DNA from: Nibribacter koreensis
Lineage (GTDB): Bacteria; Bacteroidota; Bacteroidia; Cytophagales; Hymenobacteraceae
Direction of reading: 5' to 3'
NCBI RefSeq assembly: GCF_039541795.1
Contig: NZ_BAABGX010000003.1
Coordinates: 372,001-436,000, forward strand
DNA: 64,000 nucleotides
Position 1 is the first letter of the stretch, and each line of letters begins with the position of its first letter. Shown here piece after piece: positions 8,553 to 15,662 of the stretch. Made by a program: the position numbers and the translations under genes. The notes under the pieces were generated by a model. It ran no database searches, was not told the DNA's origin, and saw nothing but the letters and a program-made list of their open reading frames with translations.

Positions 8553-8571
8553 TTGAGTTTTCTCCAAACCA

Positions 8572-8579
8572 CAAAGATA
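8572..8579 (-). promoter_or_regulatory. -7 box of putative tgt promoter
   Basis: TATCTTTG matches the Bacteroidota -7 consensus TAnnTTTG. It sits about 90 bases upstream of the tgt ATG. No clear -33 TTG at the expected distance, so support is partial. Confidence 0.4.
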
Positions 8580-8621
8580 CAGATTGACCACGGTATAACC
8601 GCAGAACAGAGAATTTTGTAC

Positions 8622-8629
8622 TACTTTTG
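8622..8629 (+). promoter_or_regulatory. -7 box upstream of the glycosyltransferase
   Basis: TACTTTTG fits TAnnTTTG and ends 11 bases before the ATG at 8641, predicting a very short 5' leader. A -33 element was not found at 19-21 bases. Confidence 0.4.
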
Positions 8630-8640
8630 GGTATACTTCT

Positions 8641-9780
8641 ATGATTCCCTTGGACGCCTATTTAACTCTACCATATCTGCTACTCTTCTTGCTGGGCGCC
8701 TGCGTGTTGGTGCAGTTGTTTTATGAGCTGTACTATTTTCTGCCACTAGCCTTACACAAACACCAAGCACCGGCCACGCCAGCAGACCTGCCGCCGCTGT
8801 CCATTCTGGTGTGCGCGCACAATGAAGTAAAGAACCTGGAAGAACTGTTGCCGCTTCTATTAGAGCAAGAATATCCTCAGCCCTGGGAAATTATTATCAT
8901 AGATGATCGTTCTTGGGATGGGACCGGGCTGTTATTGAAAGAATATCAGCAGCAGTACCCGCAGTTACGGATTGTGCAGGCCCAGGAGACGCCCAGCCAA
9001 ATGAGCCCTAAAAAGTACGGCTTGTTTTTGGGCATCAAAGCAGCTAAGCATGAGCACCTTTTATTTACAGATGCAGACTGCCGGCCAGTGTCCAATATGT
9101 GGGCCCAGACCATGGCAAGCGGGTTTCTGGAAAAGAATGACATCGTTTTAGGCTTTTCTCCGTATATCAGAATATATGGATTCTTAAATCAACTGATTAG
9201 ATTTGAAACCTTCTTGACGGCAATGCAGTATCTGTCGTTTGCCAAGCGGGGCCAAGCGTACATGGGGGTAGGCAGAAATCTTGCCTATACAAAATCAACC
9301 TTCTTCCGGAACAAGGGATTTGCATCACACATACGGTCGTTGGGCGGCGATGACGATTTATTCGTTCAGGCGGCGGCCAAACATTCCAAGGTTCAGATTG
9401 TCATTGAAGAAGAAGCCCACACCCAGAGTGCCCCCGAAACGCGGTGGCGCAAATGGTGGCGACAGAAGACGCGGCATATGGCCGCCGGCAAGCAGTACCA
9501 AAAACGGGACCGGTTCAGAATCGGACTTTTTGTCTTGGCAAACGGGCTATTTTATGTAATATCACCCATTCTTTTGGCCATGCAGCAGCAATTGCTCTGG
9601 GTTGGCCTCATTATTGGGGTACGGTATCTTGGTCTTTTGGCCACTTATGTGCCCGTGGCGAGGCGTCTACACAACCCGGTTGCCTGGTGGTTATTACCGG
9701 TGCTGGAAATGGGGTATTACCTCACATATATAGGGATTGGAATCTCTGTTTTAACGACTAAAAAGGTAAGATGGAAGTAA
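8641..9780 (+). CDS. Family 2 glycosyltransferase, membrane-bound
   Basis: 379 residues. An N-terminal helix (about 8-32) precedes a GT-A domain: LSILVCAHNEVKNL, EIIIIDDRSWDG, then TDADCRP as the DxD-type metal site, and GGDDDLFVQ plus a downstream RWRKWWRQKTRH, which resembles the Q/RxxRW motif. Two or three C-terminal helices (about 300-375) follow. Such enzymes polymerise or add sugars at the cytoplasmic face of the membrane; the product is unknown. The last ten bases overlap the start of the sigma-factor gene, so the two are probably transcribed and translated together. Confidence 0.88.
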   Translation: MIPLDAYLTLPYLLLFLLGACVLVQLFYELYYFLPLALHKHQAPATPADLPPLSILVCAHNEVKNLEELLPLLLEQEYPQPWEIIIIDDRSWDGTGLLLKEYQQQYPQLRIVQAQETPSQMSPKKYGLFLGIKAAKHEHLLFTDADCRPVSNMWAQTMASGFLEKNDIVLGFSPYIRIYGFLNQLIRFETFLTAMQYLSFAKRGQAYMGVGRNLAYTKSTFFRNKGFASHIRSLGGDDDLFVQAAAKHSKVQIVIEEEAHTQSAPETRWRKWWRQKTRHMAAGKQYQKRDRFRIGLFVLANGLFYVISPILLAMQQQLLWVGLIIGVRYLGLLATYVPVARRLHNPVAWWLLPVLEMGYYLTYIGIGISVLTTKKVRWK

Positions 9781-10379
9781 ATAAGCAGTTCTCCGCGAAA
9801 GCGAAACACGATTTTAAACTGATTCAGTCGGCGGTTGAGGACGGAGATGAGAAGGCGTACGCTGAGCTGATGCAGATCTACAAGAAGCCCGTGTACCACG
9901 TGGTGCTCAAAATGGTGCGCAACCCAGACGATGCCGAAGACTTGACCATTGAAGCCTTTGCCAAAGCGTTCCGCAACCTGCACAAATTCAACCCAGAATA
10001 CGCATTCAGTACCTGGTTGTTCAGGATTGCCACCAACAACTGCATTGACTTCATTAGAAAGAACAAGATCAAAACCATGTCCATTGACTCGGCTATCAAG
10101 ATTGATAACGGCGATGAGATAACTATAGATTTCAAAGACAACAACCTCAATCCGCAGGAGACGGCCATCAAGAACCAGAAGATTGAGATTATGCAGTACA
10201 TTGTAAGTAAACTGCCAGACAAGTACCAGCGCTTGGTGACCCTGCGCTACTTTGACGAGCTCTCTTACGAGGAGATTGCCACTGAGCTGAGCGCCCCGCT
10301 AGGCACCGTGAAAGCCCAGTTGCACCGCGCCCGCGAATTGCTCTATGACATGGTGAAAAACAAGAAACACCTTATTTAG
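9771..10379 (+). CDS. ECF-type RNA polymerase sigma factor
   Basis: 202 residues with sigma-70 region 2 (YKKPVYHVVLKMVRNPDDAE and FSTWLFRIATNNCIDFIRK, residues about 40-105) and region 4 (LPDKYQRLVTLRYFDELSYEEIA with the helix-turn-helix LGTVKAQLHRARE, about 145-195). A linker of about 45 residues rich in Asp and Asn joins them. The ATG overlaps the preceding glycosyltransferase stop. No anti-sigma factor gene lies next to it, so its control is not evident. It may direct a surface or envelope regulon, given its partner gene, but that is inference. Confidence 0.93.
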   Translation: MEVNKQFSAKAKHDFKLIQSAVEDGDEKAYAELMQIYKKPVYHVVLKMVRNPDDAEDLTIEAFAKAFRNLHKFNPEYAFSTWLFRIATNNCIDFIRKNKIKTMSIDSAIKIDNGDEITIDFKDNNLNPQETAIKNQKIEIMQYIVSKLPDKYQRLVTLRYFDELSYEEIATELSAPLGTVKAQLHRARELLYDMVKNKKHLI

Positions 10380-10436
10380 AAGATGTTAGACACTAGACGT
10401 TAGATTTTAGACTTTCTTCTTGGTGTAAAGATAAAA

Positions 10437-10469
10437 AGAGAGCGACCCTTGGGTCGCTCTCTTCGTTTT
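10437..10469 (+). terminator. Rho-independent terminator of the sigma-factor gene
   Basis: AGAGAGCGACCC pairs with GGGTCGCTCTCT around a TT loop, followed by TCGTTTTT. The T-run is the first arm of the adjoining palindrome copy. Confidence 0.8.
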
Positions 10470-10504
10470 TAGCCTGTTTTCTGGGAATCAGGCTAAAAAC
10501 GAAG
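10461..10504. repeat. Intergenic palindrome copy 3, compensatory variant
   Basis: Arms read CTTCGTTTTTAGCCTG and its exact complement. The G-to-A change relative to the consensus GGCC is matched on the other arm. It is fused to the preceding terminator. Confidence 0.92.
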
Positions 10505-10511
10505 AGGGCTT

Positions 10512-10655
10512 TGCTCAAGAGACCTCGTAGCGTCCGGCAGGAGCTGCGAGCGTCTGCGCCAACAGCGTTTGCTAAACGCAGATTCTCCCCTTGAGGATTG
10601 CCCAAACGAGAGTTTGAGGCACCGAGCGCAGCTCAGCAGAGGGGTGTTTACACCA
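10512..10655 (+). repeat. Long dispersed repeat, copy R1
   Basis: The segment runs from GCTCAAGAGACCTCGTAGCG to GGGGTGTTTACACC. Related copies lie at 15461-15540, 17613-17680 (reverse) and 61350-61463. It contains the small hairpin CAAACGAGAGTTTG. No coding potential is supported. Confidence 0.85.
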
Positions 10656-10891
10656 GCATATTTATATTACCAAAAAAGCAAGCTGTGGGAGACAAGGCAG
10701 TGCCTGATTTCTACAAAAATAACGCATTCCGTCCCCCTTTGAAGGGGGTAGGGGGAGGATGTACTCTTACAGAAAATTCCAGAAAAAGAAGGTACTGCGC
10801 ACTGGTTTCGCGATGCCCGCCAGGGTGGTCGGGAGACTACTCGTCATCCTATGTCACGAGTCTGGAGACTTGCGCCAGATAAGTATCTGTA

Positions 10892-10930
10892 ACCCCCTCA
10901 TCCTAACCTTCTCCCTCAGGGAGAAGGGAC
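10892..10930 (+). repeat. CCCTCATCC repeat, copy 1
   Basis: A 39-base segment ACCCCCTCATCCTAACC...AGGGAGAAGGGAC is found again, nearly identical, at 61535-61573. Its second half can fold as CTTCTCCCT/AGGGAGAAG. Confidence 0.85.
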
Positions 10931-10940
10931 TTCATTCTTT

Positions 10941-10978
10941 CGTTTTTGACCTGTTTTCTAGAAATCAGGCCGAAAACG
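10941..10978. repeat. Intergenic palindrome copy 4
   Basis: CGTTTTTGACCTGTTTTC pairs imperfectly with GAAATCAGGCCGAAAACG. It stands shortly before rsmG. Confidence 0.88.
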
Positions 10979-11039
10979 GATTATCCACCTCGCTCAAAAG
11001 ACTCAGGACACTAGACTCAGAACTCAGAACTCCTTTCAC

Positions 11040-11047
11040 TATCTTTG
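11040..11047 (+). promoter_or_regulatory. -7 box directly before rsmG
   Basis: TATCTTTG matches TAnnTTTG and ends five bases before the ATG at 11053, which would give a leaderless or nearly leaderless rsmG mRNA. Confidence 0.45.
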
Positions 11048-11052
11048 GGCGT

Positions 11053-11694
11053 ATGAAGGCAGCCTCGGTAGAAATCCTTACGAAGTACTTTCCGGAGATA
11101 ACCCCGGAGCAATTGCAGCAGTTTTCACGCTTGGCGGAGCTGTATGTAGAATGGAACGCCAAAATCAATGTCATCTCCCGCAAGGACACGGAAAACATTG
11201 TAGAGAACCACATTCTGCACTCGCTGGCCATTGCCAAGGTGGTGACGTTTCCAGCAGGAACCAGCGTGATGGACGTAGGCACCGGCGGCGGTCTACCGGG
11301 TTTGCCACTAGCGATCATGTTCCCAGAGGTGAAGTTTCATCTGGTAGATTCTATTGGAAAGAAGATTCACGTAGTACAAGAGATTGCCCATGAACTGCAC
11401 CTGCACAACGTAAAGGCCACCCAAACCCGCGCCGAGCAGGTGCATGACAAATACGATTTCATTGTGAGCCGCGCCGTGGCCAGGCTAGCTACCTTCTACC
11501 AATGGATTCAGTTCAGCTTCAAGAAAGAGTCTGTGCCCGAGCAAGGCCTCTACTACCTCAAAGGAGGCGACCTCACCGAAGAACTAGCCGAGTCTGGCTT
11601 GGTACATACAGTATATGATTTGAATACCTACTTCTCTGAGGAATTCTTTGAGACCAAGAAAGTGGTCTACGTGCCCCAGCACCCAACGGCGTAA
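11053..11694 (+). CDS. rsmG: 16S rRNA (guanine-N7)-methyltransferase RsmG
   Basis: 213 residues, normal for the family. It methylates G527 of 16S rRNA using SAM. Motifs seen are WNAKINVISRKD, ENHILHSLAI, the SAM loop MDVGTGGGLPGLPLAI (residues about 74-89), KFHLVDSIGKKIHV, and DFIVSRAVA with GLYYLKGG in the C-terminal half. The ATG at 11053 was chosen over an upstream open frame, because everything before it is repeat sequence and the family N-terminus starts at this point. Palindrome copy 5 and a bidirectional terminator follow. Confidence 0.95.
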   Translation: MKAASVEILTKYFPEITPEQLQQFSRLAELYVEWNAKINVISRKDTENIVENHILHSLAIAKVVTFPAGTSVMDVGTGGGLPGLPLAIMFPEVKFHLVDSIGKKIHVVQEIAHELHLHNVKATQTRAEQVHDKYDFIVSRAVARLATFYQWIQFSFKKESVPEQGLYYLKGGDLTEELAESGLVHTVYDLNTYFSEEFFETKKVVYVPQHPTA

Positions 11695-11698
11695 ACCC

Positions 11699-11735
11699 TT
11701 TTTGGCGTGTTTTGGCGAAACTAGGCCAAAAACGG
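11699..11735. repeat. Intergenic palindrome copy 5 (degenerate)
   Basis: TTTTTGGCGTGTTTTGGCG with the partner arm CTAGGCCAAAAACGG. It starts within a few bases of the rsmG stop. Confidence 0.75.
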
Positions 11736-11742
11736 ACATGAT

Positions 11743-11792
11743 ATAAAACAGAGAAGCCTTTCCAATTTTATGGAAAGGCTTCTCTGTTTTAT
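11743..11792. terminator. Bidirectional terminator between rsmG and the AAA gene
   Basis: A perfect 22-bp stem, ATAAAACAGAGAAGCCTTTC-CA against its complement, with a 6-base loop. A/T-rich ends serve both convergent genes. Confidence 0.88.
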
Positions 11793-11831
11793 AATTTAAA
11801 ATAACTGGTTGAACTATTTAGCTTAGAATCC

Positions 11832-12911
11832 TCAGAAACCAATTCTTCTTTTAGACCCGGCCACTTCAAAATCTTTGTCTTCATAGTTGAATATGTCTGC
11901 CAATGACATGTCCTCATCTTTTGAACTGTGCCCTAGCGCCATAAGTAATCTGTCAGATTTTTCTGCTGAAAGAGGCCTGAACTCATAGTTGGCAATTAAT
12001 CTTCCCTTGCGTAGAAGCGCTTTATCTACTCGGTCAATATTGGTGTTGAAAGTACAGATGATCTTGATATTGAGGTAATCACTGAAAAGTCCATCGGTTA
12101 ATTGAAGAATGGTAGAGGCTACTGAGTTTTCATTTACATTCTCTCTAGAGGTGATGACTTTCTCTGCGTCCTCAATCACCAGAATGGCATTTCTGTTCTT
12201 GAGTAAAAACGAAATGAAATCAGGGTTGAGGAGGTCTTTGACAAACTCATTCTGCACAAAGATGAAGCTGTTCTCATGGAACTTGGCAAGTAAGTGCTTG
12301 ATGTAAGAAGTCTTTCCGGTGCCAGGTGCTCCGTGTAACAAGATAAGGCCAGACCTTTCCACCCCTAGTGATGCCTCAATGATTGCGTTGACTTCCTCAA
12401 AGTCATCATTGTAGTGGTCTTCAATGTTTACCTGCAAAAACTCACTTTTAACATCCTCTGTGTCAAATTGCTTTGATTCGTAGATAAGAACCTTGAAGGT
12501 AGGTGTCTTTTTAGCTCCAAACTCTGCACGCAGGGTTTTGTTTAAAGCGATGACCGTCTGCTCTAACGCCAAATCTGTGGCATCATATAGAAACTCTACA
12601 AACAGTTCGTTGTTGTTAAGAGAAACCCAGATAAGTAAGTCACTTGAGGTGCCTTTTAATAAGTAATGGTAAGGATAGTCTTCAGATGAATCTGAATCTT
12701 TATCGTCTTCCGTCCTCCAGTCTTTGAATACTTCTATTAGCTGGTGTTTTTCAAAGTCTAACGTGGCAACTATTGCTTCCATAGCCTTCTTGCTTTCTTT
12801 GAGAGGCGTCTCAAAACTCAGACTAGAGGCAAGTTTGTTAAAACAGATGATATAGTATCTGGACCGGCCAAAATCACTATAATCGTCAAATGCATCTATA
12901 AGATGGGGCAT
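11832..12911 (-). CDS. AAA-family ATPase with unknown N-terminal domain
   Basis: 359 residues. The N-terminal half (1-185) has no recognised domain and includes an acidic DDKDSDSSED stretch. The AAA module has Walker A GAPGTGKT (194-201), Walker B AILVIEDAE (242-250), sensor-1 TFNTN (about 287-291) and the arginine-finger type LLRKGRL (299-305). The C-terminus ends with a basic SKRRIGF tail. Proteins of this kind act as ATP-driven remodelling enzymes; the target is unknown. It stands alone on its strand, convergent with rsmG and separated from the next gene by about 120 bases that include a TAGAC-rich tract (12991-13030). Confidence 0.85.
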   Translation of the reverse strand: MPHLIDAFDDYSDFGRSRYYIICFNKLASSLSFETPLKESKKAMEAIVATLDFEKHQLIEVFKDWRTEDDKDSDSSEDYPYHYLLKGTSSDLLIWVSLNNNELFVEFLYDATDLALEQTVIALNKTLRAEFGAKKTPTFKVLIYESKQFDTEDVKSEFLQVNIEDHYNDDFEEVNAIIEASLGVERSGLILLHGAPGTGKTSYIKHLLAKFHENSFIFVQNEFVKDLLNPDFISFLLKNRNAILVIEDAEKVITSRENVNENSVASTILQLTDGLFSDYLNIKIICTFNTNIDRVDKALLRKGRLIANYEFRPLSAEKSDRLLMALGHSSKDEDMSLADIFNYEDKDFEVAGSKRRIGF

Positions 12912-13030
12912 TATTAAATTATTAATGCTGAATTATTTATATAAAAAACTAGTAGGCAGCTAAATAGATAGCTAAATGCATGTCTGTGACAGATGGGAAA
13001 GTCTAGCGTCTAATATCTAATGACTAACGT

Positions 13031-14965
13031 CTATTTAACCAGCGTCACTTTCTCAATAGTATCCCCAATATTCAACTGGTGCACTACGTCCATGCCTTTC
13101 ACTACTCTGGCAAAAATGGTGTAGCGGCCGTCCAGGTGCGGGGTAGGCGAGTGGGTGATGAACCATTGGCAGCTTTCGGTGTCTTTGCCGGCAGAGGCCA
13201 TGCCCACGTAGCCTTCCAGGTAATGCAGGTTGGCAAACTCAGACCGGATGCCGTCTTCAGAGCTTCCCCAGCCATCGCCGCGCGGGTCACCGCCCTGGGC
13301 CACGAAGTTAGGAACCACTCTATGGAAGTTCTTGCCATTGAAGAACCCTTTCTCCGTCAACTGCACAAAATTGGCCACCGAGCCCGGCGCATCTTCCACC
13401 AGCAATTCAAAAGTGATGTCGCCTTTAGACGTCTTTAAGAGCGCACGCTGGCCTTTCTTTAGTTTATTGACCGTGGCCCAGTTGATAGGGTTGCCATACG
13501 GGGTAGCAGGCGTAGGGGCCAAAGTTTTGCCTTCCAGGTAATCCAGGGTTTTCTGTAGCTCAAGGTACGTTTCAATGTCACGCGGCAAAACCAGTTTGTC
13601 ACGGGCCTGGGTTAGGAAGGAACGGTCTGCATAGGTGTTCTTCATGTTCAGTTCTGGGTTGCGGATAGCTCCGGCGGCCACACCCACCAAGGCTACGTCG
13701 CCAGAAGCCACCGCCTGCTGAAACATCTGGTCGAAGGCCTTTACATTGGCCTGATTGAAGTTCTTCTGCCCTCTAATAGCCGCTAAAGCCTCAATACCCG
13801 CGGTGCTGATGGCGTTGTGCTTTCTGTTGAAGGTCTGCTCCTGAATAAACGCGAATTGGGTAGCGTCTTTGCTCAAGGCTGTCAACAAGGCCGCCTGTTC
13901 ATAAGGGTTTTGGCTGGCTGCGAAGCGTTGTTTAATCTGCGCATTGATGGCACTTTTGTCATTGGCAGAGGCCAAGGCAGCACCGTACAAGGTGGCGCGC
14001 ACGCGCCAGTCCTGCTGTTTGTTGGCGTGCTCTAACAGTTTAGGTGATTCGGTGGCCGGTGCTTTGGCAACCAGGTAGTCGGCGGCACTTAGGGCCACGT
14101 GCGGGTGCTTGTCTGCCAACGCATTAAAAGCGGCCTGTTGCGCCGAGGCATAGGACAAGGCATACAACGGCCTAACGGCATTCACGCGCACTCTATAGTC
14201 TGAATCGTTCTTCAAGAGGGAAGCCACCACCGGAGCTAAACCTACGGTGTCGGTCATTTTGCCTAAGGCTAATGCCGCGGCCATTCGTACCTCGGCGCTG
14301 GGGTCTTTTTGTACCACGGTAATCACTTCAGCCTTAATGGAGGAAGGGTCCAACTTAGGCGTTCTTCCCAGGAAATGCGCAATGCCCAACCGGGCAGATT
14401 CCTGGTTGGACCGTAGGAGTTCTGGAGCTTTCTTTATGGCAGCACCGTACGCCAGTTTTCGCTGTCCGGCGCGGTACAAGCCCCAGGCCTGACCGGTCTG
14501 CAATTGCGGTTGCGAGGTAGAAATCATGGCCATCATGTCCAATCCTTTCTGCGTGGCTACTTTGCCCCAAGCTTCCAGGAACTCAGCGCGGGTGGCAGGG
14601 TCTTTCTCAGAGCCGTAGGCGGCAATCAAGGGCGTCTCGGCGGTAGAACTTCCTATCTGTCCCAAGGCGTAGGCGGCGGCTTTTCTAACCTCTTGGTCTG
14701 GGTCCTGCAACAAAGCGGCCAACGGTTGCAACGCCGTGCTGTCCTGCACCGACCCGAAGGCCAGGGCGGCCTCGCGGCGGTACATGGCCTCAGGGCGCTG
14801 CAGGAACGTCAACAGCTCCTGGGTTTTGCGCTCGTCTTGCAGGGTGTAGATTTTGCGGAGCGTGGCGTCCGAGAATTTGTTGGTGCCGCCGCTCTCCTGG
14901 CCCGGCTGTTGGCAGGCCGAAGCCAGCAACAAAACCGCCACTGCTATTTTAAGTCTGTTTTTCAT
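13031..14965 (-). CDS. HEAT-repeat lipoprotein with C-terminal cyclophilin-type peptidyl-prolyl isomerase
   Basis: 644 residues from the ATG at 14965. MKNRLKIAVAVLLLASAC has a lipobox (LASAC), predicting a lipoprotein. Residues about 25-440 form HEAT-like repeats (for example EVRKAAAYALGQIG, EVRMAAALALGKM). The last 170 residues are a cyclophilin domain: NFVQLTEKGFFNGKNFHRV, GGDPRGDGWG, GYVGMASAGKDTESCQWFIT and HLDGRYTIFARVV. It probably assists folding of envelope proteins, the HEAT scaffold binding clients; that role is inference. A longer frame to 15028 was rejected because it would bury the signal peptide. Confidence 0.9.
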   Translation of the reverse strand: MKNRLKIAVAVLLLASACQQPGQESGGTNKFSDATLRKIYTLQDERKTQELLTFLQRPEAMYRREAALAFGSVQDSTALQPLAALLQDPDQEVRKAAAYALGQIGSSTAETPLIAAYGSEKDPATRAEFLEAWGKVATQKGLDMMAMISTSQPQLQTGQAWGLYRAGQRKLAYGAAIKKAPELLRSNQESARLGIAHFLGRTPKLDPSSIKAEVITVVQKDPSAEVRMAAALALGKMTDTVGLAPVVASLLKNDSDYRVRVNAVRPLYALSYASAQQAAFNALADKHPHVALSAADYLVAKAPATESPKLLEHANKQQDWRVRATLYGAALASANDKSAINAQIKQRFAASQNPYEQAALLTALSKDATQFAFIQEQTFNRKHNAISTAGIEALAAIRGQKNFNQANVKAFDQMFQQAVASGDVALVGVAAGAIRNPELNMKNTYADRSFLTQARDKLVLPRDIETYLELQKTLDYLEGKTLAPTPATPYGNPINWATVNKLKKGQRALLKTSKGDITFELLVEDAPGSVANFVQLTEKGFFNGKNFHRVVPNFVAQGGDPRGDGWGSSEDGIRSEFANLHYLEGYVGMASAGKDTESCQWFITHSPTPHLDGRYTIFARVVKGMDVVHQLNIGDTIEKVTLVK

Positions 14966-15031
14966 AGGTCTGGTTTGATACCGGAAGATACGAAAGCCCG
15001 CGGGAAATGCAGTGGTTCTATATGGCAAAGC

Positions 15032-15069
15032 CGATTTTGGCTTGTTTTCTGGGAATTAGCCGAAAATCG
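15032..15069. repeat. Intergenic palindrome copy 6
   Basis: The outer arms read CGATTTT and AAAATCG in place of CGTTTTT/AAAAACG, so the T-to-A change is compensated. It is upstream of the HEAT-cyclophilin gene. Confidence 0.88.
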
Positions 15070-15460
15070 AAAGGTGGTTGATTGCTGGTTGTTGATTGTC
15101 TGTTTTATTTGCCCAGCCCTTTTGCCGTTGTTGGTGTTGTCACCAACGGCATACACTGGTTTTCAAGTTGTAATGCTTTCCTTGACAGTCTACGTGCACG
15201 CATTTAGCTATCCCTGAGGAGGTTCTTCCTTCCGGTGCCCTTATGCCGCCGTGTTTCATGTTCACCGCTAAGCGCTCACGGCCGCGGGGCCCCGCCTTCC
15301 CGCCTCGCGCTGTACCAGCTTGCCTCCTTTGCATGGCTACTTTCTTGGTAATTGACATGTTTTGCTTTGTAGTTAACGCTGGCCTGTCAGAGGAGGCAAC
15401 CTGCTTAGGCGACTCGTCAGAAAGACTGGAACTGGTGCCAGTAGCAAAGGTCTCTGCCAA

Positions 15461-15540
15461 GCGCAGATTCTCCCCTTAAGGATTGCCCAAACGAGAGTTT
15501 GAGGCAGCAAGCGTAGCTCTGTAGAGGGGTGTCTGCACAA
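15461..15540 (+). repeat. Long dispersed repeat, copy R2 (partial)
   Basis: Shares GCGCAGATTCTCCCCTT, GATTGCCCAAACGAGAGTTT and GAGGGGTGT with R1. The 5' part is diverged. Confidence 0.82.
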
Positions 15541-15566
15541 TTAGGTAAAACAATCAGCAACCAACT

Positions 15567-15604
15567 CGTTTTTTGCCTCTTTTCCAGAAAACAGCCAAAA
15601 AACG
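15567..15604. repeat. Intergenic palindrome copy 7
   Basis: CGTTTTTTGCCTCTTTTC against GAAAACAGCCAAAAAACG. It is about 60 bases upstream of the MFS gene. Confidence 0.9.
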
Positions 15605-15662
15605 GTGGTTTGATTGGAGCGCCGGCCAATCTTTCTGACCTTTGCCCCGAATAATCTTCATC

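Larger units (their letters stand above)
10380..11039. other. Repeat-filled 660-bp gap between sigma factor and rsmG
   Basis: No gene is supported here. In order it holds a TAGAC-rich tract (10383-10415), a terminator, palindrome copy 3, a long dispersed repeat, a fragment of the GAGACAAGGCA repeat (10688-10706), a C/G-rich CCCCCTTTGAAGGGGG segment (10733-10760), a CCCTCATCC repeat, palindrome copy 4 and another GACTC-rich tract (10998-11035). Confidence 0.8.
14966..15662. other. 697-bp divergent gap with repeats
   Basis: No gene is supported. It holds palindrome copies 6 and 7, the long repeat R2 and a GC-rich block (15270-15320, GGCCGCGGGGCCCCGCC). Open frames here are shadows with no domain or start-site support. 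Confidence 0.7.

Noticed and set aside
8487..8571. preQ1 riboswitch in the tgt leader
   Set aside because: The hairpins do not show the short pseudoknot layout with the A-rich tail of known preQ1 classes.
10759..11052. N-terminal extension of RsmG by about 98 residues
   Set aside because: The region consists of dispersed repeats and a promoter box, and the family N-terminus begins at 11053.
10380..11052. CRISPR array
   Set aside because: Repeats are of several different families, palindromic and irregularly spaced, with no cas genes.
14504..15217. A 237-codon frame antisense to the HEAT-cyclophilin gene
   Set aside because: It is a shadow of the GC-rich real gene on the other strand; no domain and no start-site support.
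15243..15479. A 78-codon frame in the GC-rich block
   Set aside because: It is arginine- and alanine-rich, runs into repeat R2, and has no recognisable start site or family.
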